Below are positions 45,223 through 55,365 of a DNA stretch of 64,000 nucleotides, piece by piece. The notes below the pieces were generated by a model. That model had not been told where the DNA came from, did not search any database, and saw only the letters and a list, made by a program, of their open reading frames with translations. Position numbers and translations under genes: made by a program. Where the stretch lies: NCBI GenBank assembly GCA_002361175.1, contig DESG01000035.1, forward strand, positions 1 through 64,000, given 5' to 3'. Source of the stretch: Lachnoclostridium sp. UBA3320 (GTDB taxonomy: Bacteria; Bacillota; Clostridia; Lachnospirales; Lachnospiraceae). Each line of letters opens with the position of its first letter. Position 1 is the first letter of the stretch.

Positions 45223-47724
45223 ATGAAACAATTAATTCTTAATGGAATATGGAACATTAATCAGAGAGGAAAAGAAAAGCAGTATGATGTAAAAGTTCCT
45301 GGTTCTGTCCTTTCTGCACTGCTTGAAGCAGAGGCAATTCCAGACCCATTTGATGGTAGAAACGAATATCTGGTAAGAGAAATTTTTAGAAATGATTATA
45401 TTTTTCAAAGAGATTTTCATGTCTCAGAAGAACTTTTAAAAGAAGAGAATATAGAATTAGTGTGTGAAGGGCTTGACACGCTTGCTGTAATTTATATAAA
45501 TGATAAGAAGGTATTTTATGCAGAAAATATGCACAGAACATGGCGAATACCTATAAAAGAATATATTGAGCCAGGTATAAACAATATAAGGATAGAGTTT
45601 CTGTCTGTATTAAACTTTATAGATAACTATGTTTATAAAGAAAATAAGGAAGTAAAATATGTTGCTGCTGGAGCGATGAAAGGAAATCAGCTTGTTAGAA
45701 AATCACATTCAATGTTTGGGTGGGATTGGGGTCCGCAACTTCCTGATGCAGGAATTTTTAGAGATATTTACTTAGAGTGTTGGACAGGCAGAAGAATTAC
45801 TGATATAGAATTTTTGCAGCATCATAGACAAGCAGAAGCAGAGTTACAGATAAAAACTGTTTTTTCTTGTACGGGTACACTTTGTGAAAATCAAAAACTT
45901 AAAGTAGTTATTAGTGACAAGCAGACAGGAGAAACTGTTGCATATAAAGAAGATAATCTTGGCAGTGTATTGCAATGTGAAAATACATTTACAGTAAAAA
46001 ATCCAAAGCTTTGGTGGCCTAATGGCTATGGACAACAGCCACTCTATGAAGTGGTAATTTCTCTGCTTGATATAGACGAAAATGTACTTCAAGAACAAAA
46101 GAAAACTATAGGTTTTAGAACACTTGAAGTCAGCAGAGAGAAAGATTCTTTTGGAAAAGAATTTGCTTTTAAGATAAATGGTATAAAGATTTTTGCAATG
46201 GGCGCAAACTATATTCCCGAAGATTGTGTGTATTCAAGGATTACAAAAGAAAGACAGGATTATCTTCTAGAATGTGCAAAAAGGGCAAATTTTAACTGTG
46301 TCAGAGTATGGGGAGGCGGTTATTATCCATCAGATACTTTTTATGAACTGTGTGACGAAAAAGGCATAATTGTATGGCAGGATTTGATGTTTGCATGTAA
46401 TGTTTATGATGCTACAGAAAGTTTCTTAGAAAATTGTAAAAAAGAGGTTGAGGACAATGTAAAGCGTCTGCGTCATCATCCAAGCCTTGGCTTATGGTGT
46501 GGCAACAATGAGATAGAATCTGCGTGGTCTCACTGGCCAGATTTTCAGACAGAAACTCTAAACCTTAAAGCTGACTATATCAAACTCTTTGAACATGTAA
46601 TTCCTGAAGTTATGAGAAAAAATGCCAAAGATACATTTTTCTGGCCATCATCTCCATCGTCAGGAGGATGCTTTGCAAATCCTGATGATGAAAATAATGG
46701 TGATGCACATTACTGGGATGTATGGCATGGACAGAAACCATTTACAGATTATAAGAAATATTTTTTCCGCTTCTGTTCAGAATTTGGTTTTCAGTCTTTC
46801 CCAGATATAAAGACAATAGAGTCATTTACAAAGCCAGAAGACAGAAATATTTTTTCAAGGGTGATGGAAAGCCACCAAAAGAACGATGCTGCTAATGGAA
46901 AGATTTTGTATTATATGTCAGAAAATTTCCGTTACCCTGCAAAGTTTGATGACCTTATATATATAAGCCAGATTTTACAAGGTATGGCAGTACAGTATGG
47001 AGTAGAACATTGGAGGCGCAACAGAGGAAGGTGCATGGGAACTCTTTATTGGCAACTTAATGATAACTGGCCTGTTGCATCATGGTCATCTATTGACTAT
47101 TTTGGCAGATGGAAAGCATTACAGTATATGGCAACAAAATTTTACGCACGAAAAACGTCAAGTCTTATAAAAGATAATCATAATATACATCTTTTTGTAG
47201 AAAATGAAACGGCAGAAAAAGTAAAGTGGAAAGCAATTATACGTCTGAAAGATATGGACTGTAAAATAATTTCAGAAGTTATAAAGGAAGGAAACACTGA
47301 ATCATTTTGTTCAAAAGAAGCTATAGAGATGGATTTGGAAAAATTCTGCCTTAATGAATATGACACATGGGAGGAAAAAATCTTTGTAGAAAGTAGCGTT
47401 ATCTTTGAGGATGGCACAAGTACACACAATGTAGAAGTGCTTTTACCATATAAATATATGGCACTTAAAAAACCAGTTATAGAAAAATCAGCAGAAGAAA
47501 CCAAAGATACATTTATACTAAAGTTAAAGAGCAATACATTTGCTCCATTTATAGAACTTAAGTTTGAAGATGCAGATGTAATCTTTAGTGATAATTATTT
47601 TCACCTAACAGGAGATGTGTATGAGGTGGAGATTAAAAAGCAAGATATTTTAAAAGGCAAATTTAACAGTACAGATGATTTGCTGCAAAAGTTACAAGTA
47701 CGTACAGTGGCAGATACTTATTAA
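45223..47724 (+). CDS. beta-mannosidase (GH2)
   Basis: A cytosolic glycoside hydrolase of 833 residues; no signal peptide. I chose ATG 45223 (MKQLILNGIWNINQRGK) after GGAGAAAG. The N-terminal sugar-binding sandwich (KVPGSVLSALLEAEAIPDPF) and HSMFGWDWGPQLPDAGIFR are hallmarks of beta-mannosidase. The TIM barrel has VRVWGGGYYP, the acid/base Glu in LWCGNNEIESAW (about 430), and the nucleophile Glu in FCSEFGFQSFP (about 525). By family it removes beta-mannose from the ends of mannan-derived oligosaccharides. It has no transporter or regulator gene beside it, so the substrate must enter by products encoded elsewhere. Confidence 0.93.
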   Translation: MKQLILNGIWNINQRGKEKQYDVKVPGSVLSALLEAEAIPDPFDGRNEYLVREIFRNDYIFQRDFHVSEELLKEENIELVCEGLDTLAVIYINDKKVFYAENMHRTWRIPIKEYIEPGINNIRIEFLSVLNFIDNYVYKENKEVKYVAAGAMKGNQLVRKSHSMFGWDWGPQLPDAGIFRDIYLECWTGRRITDIEFLQHHRQAEAELQIKTVFSCTGTLCENQKLKVVISDKQTGETVAYKEDNLGSVLQCENTFTVKNPKLWWPNGYGQQPLYEVVISLLDIDENVLQEQKKTIGFRTLEVSREKDSFGKEFAFKINGIKIFAMGANYIPEDCVYSRITKERQDYLLECAKRANFNCVRVWGGGYYPSDTFYELCDEKGIIVWQDLMFACNVYDATESFLENCKKEVEDNVKRLRHHPSLGLWCGNNEIESAWSHWPDFQTETLNLKADYIKLFEHVIPEVMRKNAKDTFFWPSSPSSGGCFANPDDENNGDAHYWDVWHGQKPFTDYKKYFFRFCSEFGFQSFPDIKTIESFTKPEDRNIFSRVMESHQKNDAANGKILYYMSENFRYPAKFDDLIYISQILQGMAVQYGVEHWRRNRGRCMGTLYWQLNDNWPVASWSSIDYFGRWKALQYMATKFYARKTSSLIKDNHNIHLFVENETAEKVKWKAIIRLKDMDCKIISEVIKEGNTESFCSKEAIEMDLEKFCLNEYDTWEEKIFVESSVIFEDGTSTHNVEVLLPYKYMALKKPVIEKSAEETKDTFILKLKSNTFAPFIELKFEDADVIFSDNYFHLTGDVYEVEIKKQDILKGKFNSTDDLLQKLQVRTVADTY

Positions 47725-47760
47725 ATATAAAAATAATTAATACTAGTACTTCCTAAAATG

Positions 47761-47789
47761 TTGTCAGTTTAATGAAATACTGATATAAT
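47761..47789 (+). promoter_or_regulatory. promoter of first chemoreceptor
   Basis: TTGTCA (47761-47766) and TATAAT (47784-47789) are 17 bases apart, 32 bases before the start codon. Confidence 0.65.
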
Positions 47790-47820
47790 TATACCATCTT
47801 GAATGGGAGGATTACATTAT

Positions 47821-49599
47821 ATGAAGAATCTAAAAGTAGTAACTAAAATGTCACTTGTAGGATGTACAGTATTAGCCTTTGTTGTATTTAGTATTTGCTT
47901 TTCAATTAGCAGTATGAAGTCCATTGAAAAGCAGATGATTAAATCGGAAGAAGAAAGTATTAGAACAGATTATGACAACAATATAAAGAGTCAAGTTGAT
48001 TTGGCTATTTCGCTTCTTGATGCTTATAATGCTGATATACAGGCAGGGGTCTATTCTAAAGAAGAAGGAATGAAGCTTGCAGCTGACAAGCTAAGAGAAG
48101 TACGATATGGTGAAGATGGATATTTTTGGGCTGACCAATCAGATGGTGTCAATGTAGTCTTACTTGGTAACGATACTGAGGGGACAAACCGTATGGATAC
48201 AAAAGATGCTACTGGTTATGAAATGGTAAAAGATTTTATCACTAATTCTGTACAAAATGGAAGTTATTATTGTGATTATAAATTTCCAAAAGAAGGCGGC
48301 ACAGAGCCAATGCCAAAAAGGGCTTATACACAATATTATGAACCATTTGACTGGGTAGTGGGAACAGGCAATTATACAGACCATATTGATGACCAGATGG
48401 CTGTTGTTACTGTAGAAGCCAAGCAGTATACCAACAGTAAGACAACAACATTTTTTGTTATATGTGTTGCATTTGCAGCAGTTATTATTTTGCTTCTGTC
48501 ATGCATGATTATTGATATAACAAAACCTTTAAAAATTGTGGGCGATAACCTTAAGAAAATGTCAGAAGGCAATTTTTCTATACAGATAGAAGATACACTT
48601 TTAAAGCGAAAAGATGATTTTGGTATGTTATCTAATATTGTTGAAAAGATGCGCAACAGCATAGGAAGTCTTATCAGCAATGTTAAAGAAGAAGCAGATA
48701 TGATAACGGGAAGTGTAAATGGAGTTCATACAAATATGGACAGTCTTAGTAATGAAATTGATGATGTGTCATCAACAACTATACAGCTTTCAGCTTCAAT
48801 GGAAGAAACCTCAGCGGCAGCAGGTGATATAAGCGGAATGACTAAGGAAATTGAAGATGCTGCAAGAAATGTTGCAGGGCGTGCACAGGAAGGTGCAGAA
48901 CATGCACAAGATATATATAAAAAAGCGTCTAATGCTAAAAGTTCTACAATCGAAACAAAAGACCGTCTTTTAAAACAGAAAGAATTAATAGAAAATAGTT
49001 TAAATAAGGCACTTGAAAAAGTAAAAGTAGTTTCAGAAATTTCAATACTAGCAGATTCTATTATGGAGATAACTACTCAAACAAATCTTTTATCACTTAA
49101 TGCAAGTATTGAAGCAGCAAGAGCAGGAGATGCAGGAAAAGGATTTGCCGTTGTTGCAGATGAAATAAGAAAACTTGCAGAAGAATCACAGAAAAGTACA
49201 GAAAATATTCAAAAAGTAACAGAGCAGGTCAATGAATCAGTTGAAAGTCTTGCCAAAGATTCAGGACAGCTTCTTTCATTTATTGATGGTCAGGTTATGG
49301 ATAGTGTACGCCTGTTTGATGATATTTCAAATGATTATAATGAGGATGCAAAGGAGATTGACTTACTTGTAGCAGATTTTAGCGCAATCTCTGAACAACT
49401 TCTTGCATCTATTAGTAATATTACTGATGCTATAAACGGCATTTCACAGGCGGCTAATGAAAGTGCAACAGGAACTGCAAATATTGCAGAGCGTATTTCT
49501 AATATAGTACATACGTCAGATTCTATAAATATGTCGTTAAAAGATGCTAATGGGCTTGTAGGACAGCTTAATGAAGCGACAGATAAATTTCAATTATAG
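47821..49599 (+). CDS. methyl-accepting chemotaxis protein (copy 1)
   Basis: Chemoreceptor of 592 residues starting at ATG 47821 behind GGGAGG. A transmembrane helix (about 9-30) is followed by a single Cache domain (35-195), with the family motif [20 protein letters not shown] and [15 protein letters not shown] second helix (about 207-230) leads to HAMP and a methyl-accepting signalling domain whose tip reads [20 protein letters not shown]. It would report a small ligand, perhaps an organic acid by Cache_2 precedent, to CheA/CheW. A paralogue of exactly the same length lies 2.2 kb downstream. Confidence 0.94.
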   Translation: MKNLKVVTKMSLVGCTVLAFVVFSICFSISSMKSIEKQMIKSEEESIRTDYDNNIKSQVDLAISLLDAYNADIQAGVYSKEEGMKLAADKLREVRYGEDGYFWADQSDGVNVVLLGNDTEGTNRMDTKDATGYEMVKDFITNSVQNGSYYCDYKFPKEGGTEPMPKRAYTQYYEPFDWVVGTGNYTDHIDDQMAVVTVEAKQYTNSKTTTFFVICVAFAAVIILLLSCMIIDITKPLKIVGDNLKKMSEGNFSIQIEDTLLKRKDDFGMLSNIVEKMRNSIGSLISNVKEEADMITGSVNGVHTNMDSLSNEIDDVSSTTIQLSASMEETSAAAGDISGMTKEIEDAARNVAGRAQEGAEHAQDIYKKASNAKSSTIETKDRLLKQKELIENSLNKALEKVKVVSEISILADSIMEITTQTNLLSLNASIEAARAGDAGKGFAVVADEIRKLAEESQKSTENIQKVTEQVNESVESLAKDSGQLLSFIDGQVMDSVRLFDDISNDYNEDAKEIDLLVADFSAISEQLLASISNITDAINGISQAANESATGTANIAERISNIVHTSDSINMSLKDANGLVGQLNEATDKFQL

Positions 49600-49620
49600 T
49601 ATTGATAAACAATATATTAA

Positions 49621-49648
49621 GGGCTAGTTATTATACCAGCCCTTTTTT
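49621..49648. terminator. bidirectional terminator
   Basis: GGGCT pairs with AGCCC, extended through inner pairing, followed by a T run on the plus strand. It lies between the convergent chemoreceptor and BlaR1-like genes, with the opposite strand ending at 49652. Confidence 0.75.
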
Positions 49649-49651
49649 ATC

Positions 49652-51187
49652 TTAAAAATAATCTGCTGCATTCTTCTCGTTTTCACCATGTTTAGAATTA
49701 TAGCAGCGGACTACTGCACGTATTCCCTTATGGGTCATATATGGCAGCATAAAAGAAATATACTCCCAGTTTCCAGTAGATTGCATAATCATTAAAGCAT
49801 GGTCATCTATATCACCACATGTAAGAGGTTCTGATGGTTTATGTTTTCTTGCTTTATTTATCTGCTTTTTTGTCAATTTTATTTCTTTTCCCGTAGTCAT
49901 ATCAACAGAGCCTGCCCATTCGGCACTTTGTGAAGCAGGTATCAGTTTCTTTGCACCTTTTTCTGACATATAGGGAACATAAAATTCTACCCATTCCCAC
50001 ATCCATGACTTGTCTATCAATGCCAGAGCCATCTTATCTGCCTCAGAAGCAGAGATAGTATCATCTTTACTTTTGTTCACCGCTATTTTTCTTTGACGCA
50101 ATAATGTCTCTGTTTGAGATTGTAATTCACTATTTGCATTATTTGATGCTCCTACTGTATAACTTCCAGTAAAAATACCAGTAAATGTTATTATTCCAGT
50201 CAAAATAACCATTAATGCTTTATTAAATGTAGTATTTTTTTTGTTATTCATAATTGATTTCAGCCTTTCTTTTAATAATTTTTTATTTTCCCCCAAAGTA
50301 AGAGTGGAACTGCGTTCTTTATAGCTTCCTGGATGTGCCATGGCGTTTAAAATTGTACTGGCATATTCTTTACACTGTTCTTTAGAATTAAGAAGTGAAA
50401 CCACATATTCATCACACGACAGCTCACACAAGTGGCTAATACTTCTGTTTGCTATATAAACAAGTGGATTAAACCAGTGGATGCAAACAACAACTTGTAC
50501 TATCCATTTATAGAACATATCTTTTCGTTTGTAGTGTACCAATTCATGCAAAACAGTATAATAAAATGCCTGTTCAGATAAGTTTATATCTGGAAGCACA
50601 ATGCGAGGGTGAAAAAATCCTATCAGCATAGGAGATGAAATAAGTGGATTAACCCATAAATCAATAGCTTTATTAATCCCTAGTTTAGATTCAGCAGTAG
50701 AAAGTGTTTCTATGCGGCTTATATCATCTACTGGTATACTTCCTGCTTGAACAAATTTTGCAAAACTTCTGTATATTGTGACTTTGTATATAAAAAATAA
50801 CAATGCCATCATTAGCCAGAAAAGACAGAGATAACCTTTTGCATTCCCAAGTACTAGGATATTGTTTTTATGTATTACTTCAAGTTTTTCTGGTATATTT
50901 TCAAAAACTGTTACTATATCTGTGTCTTTAGTCTTTTGAAATACAGAGTTGTTAGTATTAGATGTACTTTGTAACATGCTGTATACATGTGCTCCTAAAT
51001 TAGTTATCAAGTTTTTTTCTGGTGCAAAAGGCAATAAAAGTCTAGCAATAGCCACAATCCAAATATAATAACGCCACCGACAGCTAGTTTTTTTCAGAAA
51101 CACTAGATTGACAAAAAATATCAGTATAATCATCAATCCTCCTGTCAAAGATAATGACAGCACAAGAGAAAGAATTGTCCATGCCAT
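49652..51187 (-). CDS. BlaR1/MecR1-like M56 sensor protease with novel sensor domain
   Basis: A 511-residue membrane metalloprotease. Helices at about 5-30, 35-53 and 118-135 surround the M56 zinc-protease domain, whose HELVHYKRKD site is at about 214. A further helix (316-340) leads to an outer part of about 170 residues. In BlaR1 this part is a penicillin-binding domain with SxxK; here it is not. Instead it has two copies of a pattern: WMWEWVEFYVPYMSEKGAKK (about 394) and NWEYISFMLPYMTHKG (about 472). On sensing a ligand it should trigger loss of the BlaI-type repressor encoded directly upstream. The ATG abuts the stop codon of that gene. Confidence 0.85.
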   Translation of the reverse strand: MAWTILSLVLSLSLTGGLMIILIFFVNLVFLKKTSCRWRYYIWIVAIARLLLPFAPEKNLITNLGAHVYSMLQSTSNTNNSVFQKTKDTDIVTVFENIPEKLEVIHKNNILVLGNAKGYLCLFWLMMALLFFIYKVTIYRSFAKFVQAGSIPVDDISRIETLSTAESKLGINKAIDLWVNPLISSPMLIGFFHPRIVLPDINLSEQAFYYTVLHELVHYKRKDMFYKWIVQVVVCIHWFNPLVYIANRSISHLCELSCDEYVVSLLNSKEQCKEYASTILNAMAHPGSYKERSSTLTLGENKKLLKERLKSIMNNKKNTTFNKALMVILTGIITFTGIFTGSYTVGASNNANSELQSQTETLLRQRKIAVNKSKDDTISASEADKMALALIDKSWMWEWVEFYVPYMSEKGAKKLIPASQSAEWAGSVDMTTGKEIKLTKKQINKARKHKPSEPLTCGDIDDHALMIMQSTGNWEYISFMLPYMTHKGIRAVVRCYNSKHGENEKNAADYF

Positions 51188-51559
51188 TTACTTCATCTCC
51201 AATATTTTTTTAAGTTCAGCATATTCTGATTCTGTCAGCATTTCACTATTTACTAGTTGTGTGACAAGTCCTGAAACATCGCCTTTATATATCCTATCTA
51301 CAAAATTTCTAGTCTGCACAGACTGAAATTCCTGTTCTGTTATTAAAGGGATATATTCATTTTTTCTGCCATGTTTATTCGCTTTTAAGTATCCTTTTTC
51401 CATTAAACGTGACAGAAGAGTAATAAGGGTATTCTTCTGCCAATTTTTCCCACTCTTTGCTAATGCATCCGTTATCTGCGCAAATAGCATTGGAGGGCTG
51501 CCATCCCAGATAATCTTCATGATTTCTAGCTCTGCATCAGATATCTTTTTGTTTTCCAT
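51188..51559 (-). CDS. BlaI/MecI-family repressor
   Basis: A 123-residue winged-helix repressor with the family start [20 protein letters not shown], the recognition region [19 protein letters not shown], and [12 protein letters not shown] forming the wing. The C-terminal dimerisation helices follow, ending [17 protein letters not shown]. It is preceded by AAGGAG. The usual proteolytic cleavage region is present, and the BlaR1-like protease gene abuts its stop codon. Two dyads upstream are likely operators, so it represses its own operon and perhaps the divergent chemoreceptor gene. Confidence 0.93.
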   Translation of the reverse strand: MENKKISDAELEIMKIIWDGSPPMLFAQITDALAKSGKNWQKNTLITLLSRLMEKGYLKANKHGRKNEYIPLITEQEFQSVQTRNFVDRIYKGDVSGLVTQLVNSEMLTESEYAELKKILEMK

Positions 51560-51579
51560 AAAAGATTTTCTCCTTTTTT

Positions 51580-51623
51580 GTATGACATTTTGTTATACTA
51601 TTTATAATAACAGTTTGTCATAC
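51580..51623. promoter_or_regulatory. paired BlaI-type operators over the promoter
   Basis: Two inverted repeats with the same layout lie side by side: GTATGAC-5-GTTATAC at 51580-51598, and AATAAC-5-GTCATAC at 51606-51623. They read GTATRAC around a five-base spacer. On the minus strand, ATGACA and TATAAC, 18 bases apart, fall within these half sites and could be the promoter of the repressor-protease operon. The GTCATAC core resembles the TACA/TGTA signature of BlaI operators. Confidence 0.6.
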
Positions 51624-51660
51624 AAAAGTCAAGCACTAATTTTAGCGCATCATATAGTTA

Positions 51661-51689
51661 TTGCATTATTGTACAATATTTGCTATATT
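51661..51689 (+). promoter_or_regulatory. promoter of second chemoreceptor
   Basis: TTGCAT (51661-51666) and TATATT (51684-51689) are 17 bases apart, about 90 bases before the start codon and only 40 bases from the paired operators. Confidence 0.5.
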
Positions 51690-51776
51690 AGATATAGTAA
51701 TGAATATATAAAATTACATTTTTTTATGACACCTTTGCTCAACAAAAAATTCAACAATAAGAAAGGAATAAATTTT

Positions 51777-53555
51777 ATGAAAAATTTAAAAGTATTAACA
51801 AAAATGGTATTGCTAGAATTTGCAATAGCAGCTTTTACTATATTTAGTATCTGTTTTTCAATTAGTAGCATGACATCTGTTAAAAGTGAGATAATTAAAA
51901 ATGAAGAAGAAAATATTAGAGCCAATTACGATGAGAATATAAAAAGTCAAGTTGATTTAGCAGTTTCAATTCTTGATATATACAATTCCAAAATAGAATC
52001 AGGGGTTTATTCTAAAGAAGAGGGAACTAAACTTGCTGCTGATGAAATAAGAGAGTTAAGATATGGTGAAGATGGGTATTTTTGGGTTGATAGGTCAGAT
52101 GGTGTGAATGTGGTATTGCTTGGCAGTGATACCGAAGGGACAAACCGTATGGACGCAAAAGATAGCAATGGTTTTGATTTTATAAGAAACTTAATTACAA
52201 ATTCAATGAGGGATGGAAGCTGTTACCTTGATTATAGTTTTCCTAAAAATGGTGAGACAGAGTCATCGCCAAAAAGGGGATATGCAGTATATTACGAGCC
52301 TTTTGAATGGGTAATTGGAACAGGAAATTATACAGACAATATTGATGAAAATATTACTAATGTTACTAAAGAAGCCAACCAGTATACAAATAGCAAAACA
52401 ATGCAGTTTTTGTTTATATGTATTGTATTTATAATAGTGATTATTTTGTTTTCGTCAGGCGTAATTTTGAATATAACAAGACCTTTAAAAATGGTGGGCA
52501 ATAATATTAAAAAAATGTCAGATGGCAATTTTTCTATACAAGTAGAAGACAAGCTTTTAAAACGCAAAGATGATTTTGGGAAACTTTCAAATATTACTGA
52601 AAAAATGCGTAACAATATAGGAGAATTGGTCAGTGATGTAAAAGAAGAAACCAAGATGATAACAGGAAGTATAAGTGGAATACATACTAACATGAATAAT
52701 CTTAGCAAAGAAATTGATGATGTATCATCAACAACTGTACAACTTTCAGCTTCAATGGAAGAGACATCAGCTGCATCAGGTAATATAAATGGAATGACTG
52801 GGGAAATTGAAGACGCTGCAAGAAATGTTGCAGAACGTGCACAGGCAGGAGCTGAACGTGCACAGGATATATATAAGAAAGCCTCTGATGCAAAAAATTC
52901 TACTGATGAAATGAGAAGCCAGCTTATAAGTCAAAAAGAAATGATAAAAACTAACTTAAATGAAGCACTTGAGAAAGTAAAGGTAGTTTCACAGATTTCA
53001 ACATTGGCAGAATCTATTATGGAAATAACAACACAAACAAATCTTTTATCACTTAACGCAAGTATTGAGGCGGCAAGAGCAGGAGAAGCTGGAAGAGGTT
53101 TTGCAGTTGTTGCAGATGAGATACGAAAACTTGCAGAAGAATCACAGAAAAGCACAGAAAATATTAGAATAGTTACAGAACAAGTAAATCAATCAGTTGA
53201 AAGTTTGGCAAAAGATTCCGAATTACTTCTTTCTTTTATTGACAATCAAGTAATGGATAGTGTGAATGTATTTGATAATATTGCAAATAATTATAATGAA
53301 GATGCAAAGGAAATTGATTTGCTTGTAGCAGATTTTAGTGCGATTTCGGAAGAACTTCTTGCTTCTATTAACAATATTACTGACTCTATAAATCAAATTT
53401 CACAGGCAGCAAATGAAAGTGCAACAGGAACTGCTAATATTGCAGAGCGTATCTCTAATATATTAAACGCATCTGATTCTATAAATATGTCATTAAAAGA
53501 TGCTAACGAACTGGCGGAAAGACTTAATAATGCAGCAGATAAATTTCAGTTGTAG
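51777..53555 (+). CDS. methyl-accepting chemotaxis protein (copy 2)
   Basis: A 592-residue chemoreceptor, paralogue of the one at 47821 with exactly the same length and domain order. I chose ATG 51777 ([11 protein letters not shown]) after AAGAAAGGAAT; a longer in-frame reading from 51519 runs over the BlaI gene and is not credible. It has the Cache motif [20 protein letters not shown] and the tip [20 protein letters not shown]. The signalling half is nearly identical to copy 1, while the Cache domain has drifted ([20 protein letters not shown] against [20 protein letters not shown]), pointing to different ligands. It is followed by a terminator. Confidence 0.93.
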   Translation: MKNLKVLTKMVLLEFAIAAFTIFSICFSISSMTSVKSEIIKNEEENIRANYDENIKSQVDLAVSILDIYNSKIESGVYSKEEGTKLAADEIRELRYGEDGYFWVDRSDGVNVVLLGSDTEGTNRMDAKDSNGFDFIRNLITNSMRDGSCYLDYSFPKNGETESSPKRGYAVYYEPFEWVIGTGNYTDNIDENITNVTKEANQYTNSKTMQFLFICIVFIIVIILFSSGVILNITRPLKMVGNNIKKMSDGNFSIQVEDKLLKRKDDFGKLSNITEKMRNNIGELVSDVKEETKMITGSISGIHTNMNNLSKEIDDVSSTTVQLSASMEETSAASGNINGMTGEIEDAARNVAERAQAGAERAQDIYKKASDAKNSTDEMRSQLISQKEMIKTNLNEALEKVKVVSQISTLAESIMEITTQTNLLSLNASIEAARAGEAGRGFAVVADEIRKLAEESQKSTENIRIVTEQVNQSVESLAKDSELLLSFIDNQVMDSVNVFDNIANNYNEDAKEIDLLVADFSAISEELLASINNITDSINQISQAANESATGTANIAERISNILNASDSINMSLKDANELAERLNNAADKFQL

Positions 53556-53579
53556 TTTTTAAGCAAATAATTATTTGCA

Positions 53580-53629
53580 ATTTCCACATGAAAAGAAATA
53601 AACATTCAAATTCATGTGGAAATTTTTTT
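53580..53629. terminator. strong bidirectional terminator
   Basis: TTTCCACATGAA pairs with TTCATGTGGAAA around a loop, with seven T downstream. It separates the convergent chemoreceptor and CoA-transferase genes. Confidence 0.85.
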
Positions 53630-53651
53630 AATTACTTTTTACAACCTTATA

Positions 53652-54995
53652 TTACCTTTTATTGCTATTTCTCCATATTTTAAGTTTTTCTGCGTCAGCA
53701 ATAAGTTTATCTCTAAAGTCAGGATGTGCTACTGATATAATAGCTTCTGCTCTCTGCCATGATGACAGCCCTTTTAAATTAACTATTCCATATTCAGTTA
53801 CAAAGTAATGTACATTAGCACGAGTGTCAGTAACGATAGAACCATTGTCTAATGTAGGTTTGATACGTGATTCAACTGTGCCATCTTTCTTAGTAAATGT
53901 TGAAGACATACATACAAAACTTTTACCACCTTTTGAAAGGTATGCTCCAAGCACAAAATCAAGCTGTCCGCCAGCACCGCTTATCTGCCTTGTACCTGCT
54001 GACTCAGCATTTATCTGACCATACAGGTCTATGTCAACAGCATTGTTTATGGACATAAAGTTGTCTAGTGCTGAAATAGAACGTATATCGTTTGTATAGC
54101 TTACAGGTGCGCTCATACATTCAGGATTGTCATTTATATAGTCATAAAGTTTCTTTGTACCTGCGGCAAATGCGTATACTTGGCGTCCTTTATCAATCGC
54201 TTTCCTGTTGCCTGTAATCTTTCCTGCCTTTGCAATGTCAACAAATGCATCTACATACATTTCGGTATGCACACCAAGGTCTTTAAGGTCTGACTGTGCG
54301 ATAAGTGAGCCTACTGCATTTGGCATACCGCCAATACCAAGCTGTAAGCATGCGCCATCTGGTATTTCATTAACAATGTATTTTGCAACTGCTTGGTCAG
54401 TTTCTGTAGCAGCACCGCCGCCACCTAGTTCATCAATAGCAGGATTGTCACCTTCAACAATCATAGCAACATCATTTATATGTACAGCTTCTTCAAAACC
54501 GCCTAGACACCTTGGCATGTTTTTATTCACTTCTACAATTATAACCTCTGCTTTTTCACAGCATGCAGCCATATGTGAAGCATTAGGTCCAAAATTAAAG
54601 AAACCATGTTCATCCATAGGCGCAACCTGGAACATAGCTACACGTGAAGGAGTGGCAATATCACGGTAGTATCTTGGCAGTTCACTATAACGAATAGATG
54701 CGTAATAAGAAAATCCTTCTGAGATTGCTTTTCTTTCAATGCCGCCCATATGCCATGAGTTCCATGCGAAGTGCTCTGCAGGATTGTCAATTTTGTAAAT
54801 TTCTGGAACATGGCATAATATGCCTCCTCTGATATTTACATCAGAAAGTTCTGGCAGGCGCTTTGCAAGGGCGGCATCAAGAGCTACAGGTGTGCCTACA
54901 CACCATCCAAAGTCTACCCAGTCACCTGAGTTTACAACTTTTACTGCATCTTCAGCAGTAGTTAGTTTTTGTGAATACATTTCCTTATAATCCAT
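53652..54995 (-). CDS. but: butyryl-CoA:acetate CoA-transferase
   Basis: A 447-residue CoA-transferase that swaps CoA from butyryl-CoA to acetate, giving butyrate and acetyl-CoA. The family I member features are [40 protein letters not shown] (the WHMxGIERK segment is typical of gut butyrate producers), and the catalytic Glu region [10 protein letters not shown] with HINDV. Further blocks are [32 protein letters not shown] and [20 protein letters not shown]. The start ATG at 54995 follows AAGGAGG. It is divergent from the butyrate operon. A 4-hydroxybutyrate CoA-transferase reading is less likely because of the matching motifs. Confidence 0.93.
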   Translation of the reverse strand: MDYKEMYSQKLTTAEDAVKVVNSGDWVDFGWCVGTPVALDAALAKRLPELSDVNIRGGILCHVPEIYKIDNPAEHFAWNSWHMGGIERKAISEGFSYYASIRYSELPRYYRDIATPSRVAMFQVAPMDEHGFFNFGPNASHMAACCEKAEVIIVEVNKNMPRCLGGFEEAVHINDVAMIVEGDNPAIDELGGGGAATETDQAVAKYIVNEIPDGACLQLGIGGMPNAVGSLIAQSDLKDLGVHTEMYVDAFVDIAKAGKITGNRKAIDKGRQVYAFAAGTKKLYDYINDNPECMSAPVSYTNDIRSISALDNFMSINNAVDIDLYGQINAESAGTRQISGAGGQLDFVLGAYLSKGGKSFVCMSSTFTKKDGTVESRIKPTLDNGSIVTDTRANVHYFVTEYGIVNLKGLSSWQRAEAIISVAHPDFRDKLIADAEKLKIWRNSNKR

Positions 54996-55071
54996 AAATT
55001 ACCTCCTTATTGTTTGTTACTTATAAGTCTGTGGGATGTTCACCATGCTGGGGTTACACCCTGTCATTAAT

Positions 55072-55101
55072 AAAATACCATGTTTTAATTGTGCACGTCA
55101 A
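55072..55101 (-). promoter_or_regulatory. probable promoter of but
   Basis: On the minus strand TTGACG and TATTTT are 18 bases apart, about 75 bases upstream of the but start. Confidence 0.45.
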
Positions 55102-55245
55102 TGCATTAATAAAATATAACTAAAAAAATATATTAGAGTTTCGGTGTTTGGTTATATTGTAATAATTTTCCAATAAGAATTTGTTGATTTTTAATAAAAT
55201 TTATAAAATATACTCAAAATATGCATATTATTTTATCAAAAAAAC

Positions 55246-55274
55246 TTGCCAATTTAGTCATTTTGGTATATTAT
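55246..55274 (+). promoter_or_regulatory. probable promoter of the butyrate operon
   Basis: TTGCCA (55246-55251) and TATTAT (55269-55274) are 17 bases apart, about 90 bases before the thiolase start. Confidence 0.55.
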
Positions 55275-55365
55275 ATTTAGGTAGATTGCCTAAAGTTGTA
55301 ATATCTGTGCAAAACATAGATAGCTTGTGCTGTCGGAATTCAATTATAAGGAGGAATTTAGTATT

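Larger units (their letters stand above)
54996..55365. other. divergent control region between but and thl
   Basis: This 370-base AT-rich gap has no gene. It holds the probable promoters for both directions. A G/C-rich patch at about 55031-55063 could form a hairpin in the but leader. I saw no clear repressor dyad such as a Rex site, though one could be degenerate. Confidence 0.5.

Noticed and set aside
51519..51776. Long N-terminal extension of the second chemoreceptor
   Set aside because: It would overlap the repressor gene and its operators; the ATG at 51777 matches the paralogue's start and has its own binding site.
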